Part shown: piece after piece, positions 14,674-17,188 of the stretch
Layout of the letters: each line of letters begins with the position of its first letter
Position numbering within the stretch: position 1 is the stretch's first letter
From: a bacterium
GTDB lineage: Bacteria > RBG-13-66-14
NCBI GenBank assembly: GCA_021107695.1
Contig: JAIOSI010000048.1
Span: 1 to 17,188 of the forward strand
DNA length: 17,188 bases
Reading direction: 5' to 3'
Translations under genes and position numbers: made by a program
The notes under the pieces: generated by a model
The model's database searches: none
Seen by the model: the letters and a program-made list of their open reading frames with translations, nothing else
Told to the model about the DNA's origin: nothing

Positions 14674-16184
14674 TGAGCGAACGAGTTCGACAGCTTTACT
14701 ACGGCGACTGCCTCTCGGTGATGCGGGAGCAGCTTGCCGATGAGTCCGTTGACCTGGTCTATCTCGACCCGCCCTTCAACTCCAAGGCGACCTATAATGT
14801 CCTTTTTAAGCCGCCGGAGAAGATGGGTGAAGGCTCGCAGATCAAGGCGTTCGACGATACCTGGCACTGGAATCTGGAGTCGGAACGGGAGTACGACGAG
14901 ATTCTACAGAATCCCCAGTCCAGCGACCTGGCGAATCTGATGGAGGCTCTGCGGCGATTCCTCGGCATCAACGATATGCTCGCCTACATCGTGCATATGG
15001 CGAATCGGCTGCTGGAAATCCGCCGGGTGATGAAGCCCACTGCCAGCGTCTATCTGCACTGCGACCCTACAGCGAGCCACTACCTTAAGCTGGTGATGGA
15101 CGGATTGTTTGGAGCAAAAAATTTCCGGAATGAAGTAATATGGCATTATTCTGGCTGGAATCGAAAGTTACGGGACAGCTATAACAAGCGACATGATGTT
15201 ATCTTGTTTTACTCAAAGGATATCAAGGTGGTGAACTTCAATTCATATGCACTTCCCTGGGAATCTGAGGGAGAGTATGTGAAGGTTAGAAAGCAAAAGG
15301 TTCGCCTTGATTCGGATGAGAGAAAATATGTTTTGTCAGATAAGGGTGGCGGTGAAAGAGTAAAACGCTACCTGAGTGAGGCTATGGTCTATGGCAAGCC
15401 TGTTGATACAATCTGGGATATTCCCAAGCTAAATAATTCAGATAAAGAAAAACTATCGTACCCTACCCAAAAGCCCCAGGCTCTGCTGGAACGCATCATT
15501 GAAGCTAGTAGCAACGAGGGCGATGTGGTCTTCGACCCCTTCTGTGGCTGTGGAACTTCCATTCATGCTGCTGAGGCTCTAAAACGCAACTGGATCGGAA
15601 TTGACATCACTCACCTTGCCATTGCACTGATTAAGAAACGCCTTACTGATGCTTTTGGCGAACTAGCCATTACAACCCGTGGTTTACCAACCAGCTACGC
15701 CGGAGCAATGGAGTTGGCTCGTGCAGACAAACACCAGTTTGAGCTTTGGGTGATTGGTCTCCTCAACGCCCAGCCTTACAAAGGCGGACGCAAAGGAGCC
15801 GACACCGGCATAGACGGCTACCTGCGCTACAAATACATTGTTGAAGGCGAGCGGGACCCGGAGCGTGGTACGGCGATTATCGAGGTCAAGGGCGGACAGA
15901 CTGGTGTTAAGGATATTCGCAACCTTGATTCAGTCATTACCCGTGAACAAGCTGAACAGGGGATTCTCGTTAGTGCCGTCAAGCCCACGAAGAAAATGCT
16001 GGAACACGCAGCGGGCAAGGGACTGGTGAAGCTCGGTTTCCAGGAATATCCGGTCATGCAGGTCATCTGGCTGAAGGACTTAATGGAAGGCAAAGCACAG
16101 GTGCTGCATCCGAGCTATCGAATCGACCACACCAAACAGGCTCCGAAACAAGAGGGCAAGAATCAACTGAAGATGGAGGGCTAA
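14673..16184 (+). CDS. Beta-class DNA methyltransferase fused to an Mrr-like nuclease domain (single-chain restriction-modification candidate)
   Basis: 503 residues, overlapping the pgpH stop by one base. Motif IV is DPPFN (32-36, within DLVYLDPPFNS), followed by a variable region (about 148-270) that should hold the target-recognition domain, then motif I, FDPFCGCGTS (287-296), and IGIDI. This order defines beta-class amino-methyltransferases; DPPF favours N6-adenine. Residues about 350-470 look like a PD-(D/E)XK fold of the Mrr type: GADTGIDG with D381, then E404-V-K406 in IIEVKGG. The protein could both methylate and cut, or the nuclease fold could only bind DNA. The recognition region is AT-rich (about 41% GC over 15121-15480 by hand count, against about 63% at 14701-14760), a sign of exchanged or transferred sequence. 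It sits between pgpH and the pseudokinase gene with no gaps. Confidence 0.85.
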   Translation: MSERVRQLYYGDCLSVMREQLADESVDLVYLDPPFNSKATYNVLFKPPEKMGEGSQIKAFDDTWHWNLESEREYDEILQNPQSSDLANLMEALRRFLGINDMLAYIVHMANRLLEIRRVMKPTASVYLHCDPTASHYLKLVMDGLFGAKNFRNEVIWHYSGWNRKLRDSYNKRHDVILFYSKDIKVVNFNSYALPWESEGEYVKVRKQKVRLDSDERKYVLSDKGGGERVKRYLSEAMVYGKPVDTIWDIPKLNNSDKEKLSYPTQKPQALLERIIEASSNEGDVVFDPFCGCGTSIHAAEALKRNWIGIDITHLAIALIKKRLTDAFGELAITTRGLPTSYAGAMELARADKHQFELWVIGLLNAQPYKGGRKGADTGIDGYLRYKYIVEGERDPERGTAIIEVKGGQTGVKDIRNLDSVITREQAEQGILVSAVKPTKKMLEHAAGKGLVKLGFQEYPVMQVIWLKDLMEGKAQVLHPSYRIDHTKQAPKQEGKNQLKMEG

Positions 16185-17188
16185 TTGTTTTGTCCCGGCT
16201 GCGGAAAGAATAATCCCGATCAGGCGCGGTACTGCCGCCACTGCGGCTCGCACCTCCCCGACCTCACCACGGAGACCACCAGTGCCGATGGACTGGAGTT
16301 GCTGGAGGTCGAGGGCGAGTTCGTCGGCAAGACCCTCGGTCGCTATCGGGTGCTGAAGAAGCTGCACTACCACTCGGTGCCGCTGCCCGGCGATATTGAC
16401 AAGAGCAAAGACCCCGCCGAGCGGCACATCCACGTCTATCGTGCGCTGGACACCCAGCTCGACCGCATCGTCGTGCTGGAGGTCATCCCCGCCGAGCTTT
16501 CGAAGAACACCGGAATGATCGAAGACCTCCGCGATGAGATCAACCTGGCGGCGGGACTGGAACACGCCAACATCCTGCCGGTTCACGACTTCGGTCGCTT
16601 CGGTGATAACTACTTCGTCGTGCTGAAGCACGCTGACGGGCAGTCCCTGGCACGGCACATCAGCAAGCGCGCCCCGCTAACGCCGCTGGAGGTGCTGCGC
16701 ATCGGCATCCAGCTCAGCTCCGCCATCACATACCTGCACAAGCGATTCATCATCCACGGGCGCATCGCCGCCTCCGGCTTCATTCTACAAGACTCCGGTC
16801 ATGTCATCCTCCGCGATATGTACTTCCTCTCCTCGCCGCATCAGGGCGACGACGAGCATCAGGTTCACCTGGAGCGCACCGCCAATGAGCAGCTCTATCA
16901 AGCACCGGAGATTGCCCGGGGACAGAGTGCCGATGCCCGCAGCGACATCTACTCCATCGGGGCGTTGCTCTATCACCTGCTCACCGGGCATCCGCCATAC
17001 GCCGCCCTTGCCGAGGATGCCGAGGAGGATGGTCAGCTCACGACCCGGGGGATTCCGGTGATTCTGGAGGAGCTGCTCTTCTCGATGCTCAAGCAGAAGC
17101 CCGAAAACCGGCTTGGCTCGGTGGATGAGGTACGGGAGCAGCTGCGCCAGGCGTATTCGCTCTCGATCACCTCGCTCTCCGGCGAGGA
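16185..17188 (+). CDS. Zinc-ribbon protein with a kinase-like domain, predicted pseudokinase (3' truncated)
   Basis: TTG start immediately after the methyltransferase TAA, with GGAGG at 16175-16179 and a 5-nt spacer; 334 residues are visible. The start is supported by the zinc ribbon beginning at residue 3: C3-P-G-C6 and C17-R-H-C20. From about residue 56 (LGRYRVLKKL) a Ser/Thr kinase fold follows, with VYRALDTQLDR, EINLAAGLEHANILPVHDFG, an APE (240-242) and the SDIYSIGALLYHLLTGHPPY helix. The catalytic parts are lost: no glycine loop, the VAIK lysine is E99 (VVLEVI), HRD is HGR (191-193), the loop Asn is G198, and DFG is DMY (211-213). It is probably a non-catalytic scaffold or sensor. The C-terminus, which may carry repeats or a membrane anchor, is outside the window. 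Confidence 0.85.
   Translation, partial: MFCPGCGKNNPDQARYCRHCGSHLPDLTTETTSADGLELLEVEGEFVGKTLGRYRVLKKLHYHSVPLPGDIDKSKDPAERHIHVYRALDTQLDRIVVLEVIPAELSKNTGMIEDLRDEINLAAGLEHANILPVHDFGRFGDNYFVVLKHADGQSLARHISKRAPLTPLEVLRIGIQLSSAITYLHKRFIIHGRIAASGFILQDSGHVILRDMYFLSSPHQGDDEHQVHLERTANEQLYQAPEIARGQSADARSDIYSIGALLYHLLTGHPPYAALAEDAEEDGQLTTRGIPVILEELLFSMLKQKPENRLGSVDEVREQLRQAYSLSITSLSGE

Noticed and set aside
14673..17188. A multi-gene defence island built around the methyltransferase
   Set aside because: The neighbours are housekeeping genes and a pseudokinase; no helicase, integrase, toxin or other defence gene is present in the window, so only a single-gene system can be argued.

Overview
The window looks like a stretch of chromosome from an uncultivated Gram-negative bacterium, probably of or near the FCB superphylum (a Zixibacteria-, Eisenbacteria-, KSB1- or Coatesbacteria-like lineage). 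The reasons are two secreted proteins ending in type IX secretion (T9SS, Por) style C-terminal sorting domains, a PorV/PorQ-like outer-membrane protein beside them, and a TATCTTTG box before one of them that matches the Bacteroidota -7 promoter consensus TAnnTTTG. The phylum call is inference. All genes recognised are on the + strand, and GC is high (by eye upper fifties) apart from one conspicuous patch.

Layout. (1) 1-836: the 3' end of cbiM, the membrane subunit of a cobalt/nickel ECF transporter, overlapping a separate PDGLE-domain protein gene, then a clear intrinsic terminator. (2) 898-7513: a possible 16-codon ORF, two T9SS-style exported proteins (a seven-repeat propeller-like protein, and an 835-aa protein with an Asp-box and a Big_5 domain), then a PorV/PorQ-like barrel fused to about six TPRs. 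The two cargo genes share an identical 18-bp element at exactly the same distance from the start codon. (3) 7514-9618: a repeat-rich gap and terminator, a membrane-bound class III adenylate cyclase, and a 92-bp tandem repeat that begins inside the cyclase's last codons. (4) 9619-11320: phosphate acetyltransferase and a nitroreductase. (5) 11411-17188: a tight operon of phoH, pgpH (c-di-AMP phosphodiesterase family), a beta-class DNA methyltransferase fused to an Mrr-like nuclease domain, and a zinc-ribbon protein whose kinase fold has lost its catalytic residues (a predicted pseudokinase, cut by the window end).

Two families of small intergenic palindromes run through the window. One has the form GTAGGGGC-stem-loop-GCCC: five copies whose stem bases differ in a compensating way. 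The other is GCAACGC-GGT-GCGTTGC followed by ATCACA: copies next to gene ends in both orientations, part of it amplified in the 92-bp array.

The points most worth following are the shared cargo-gene upstream element, the PorV-TPR fusion, the single-chain methyltransferase-nuclease with an AT-rich specificity region inside a housekeeping operon, and the zinc-ribbon pseudokinase in the same reading frame directly after the methyltransferase stop codon. I did not find a complete multi-gene novel system that I could defend.
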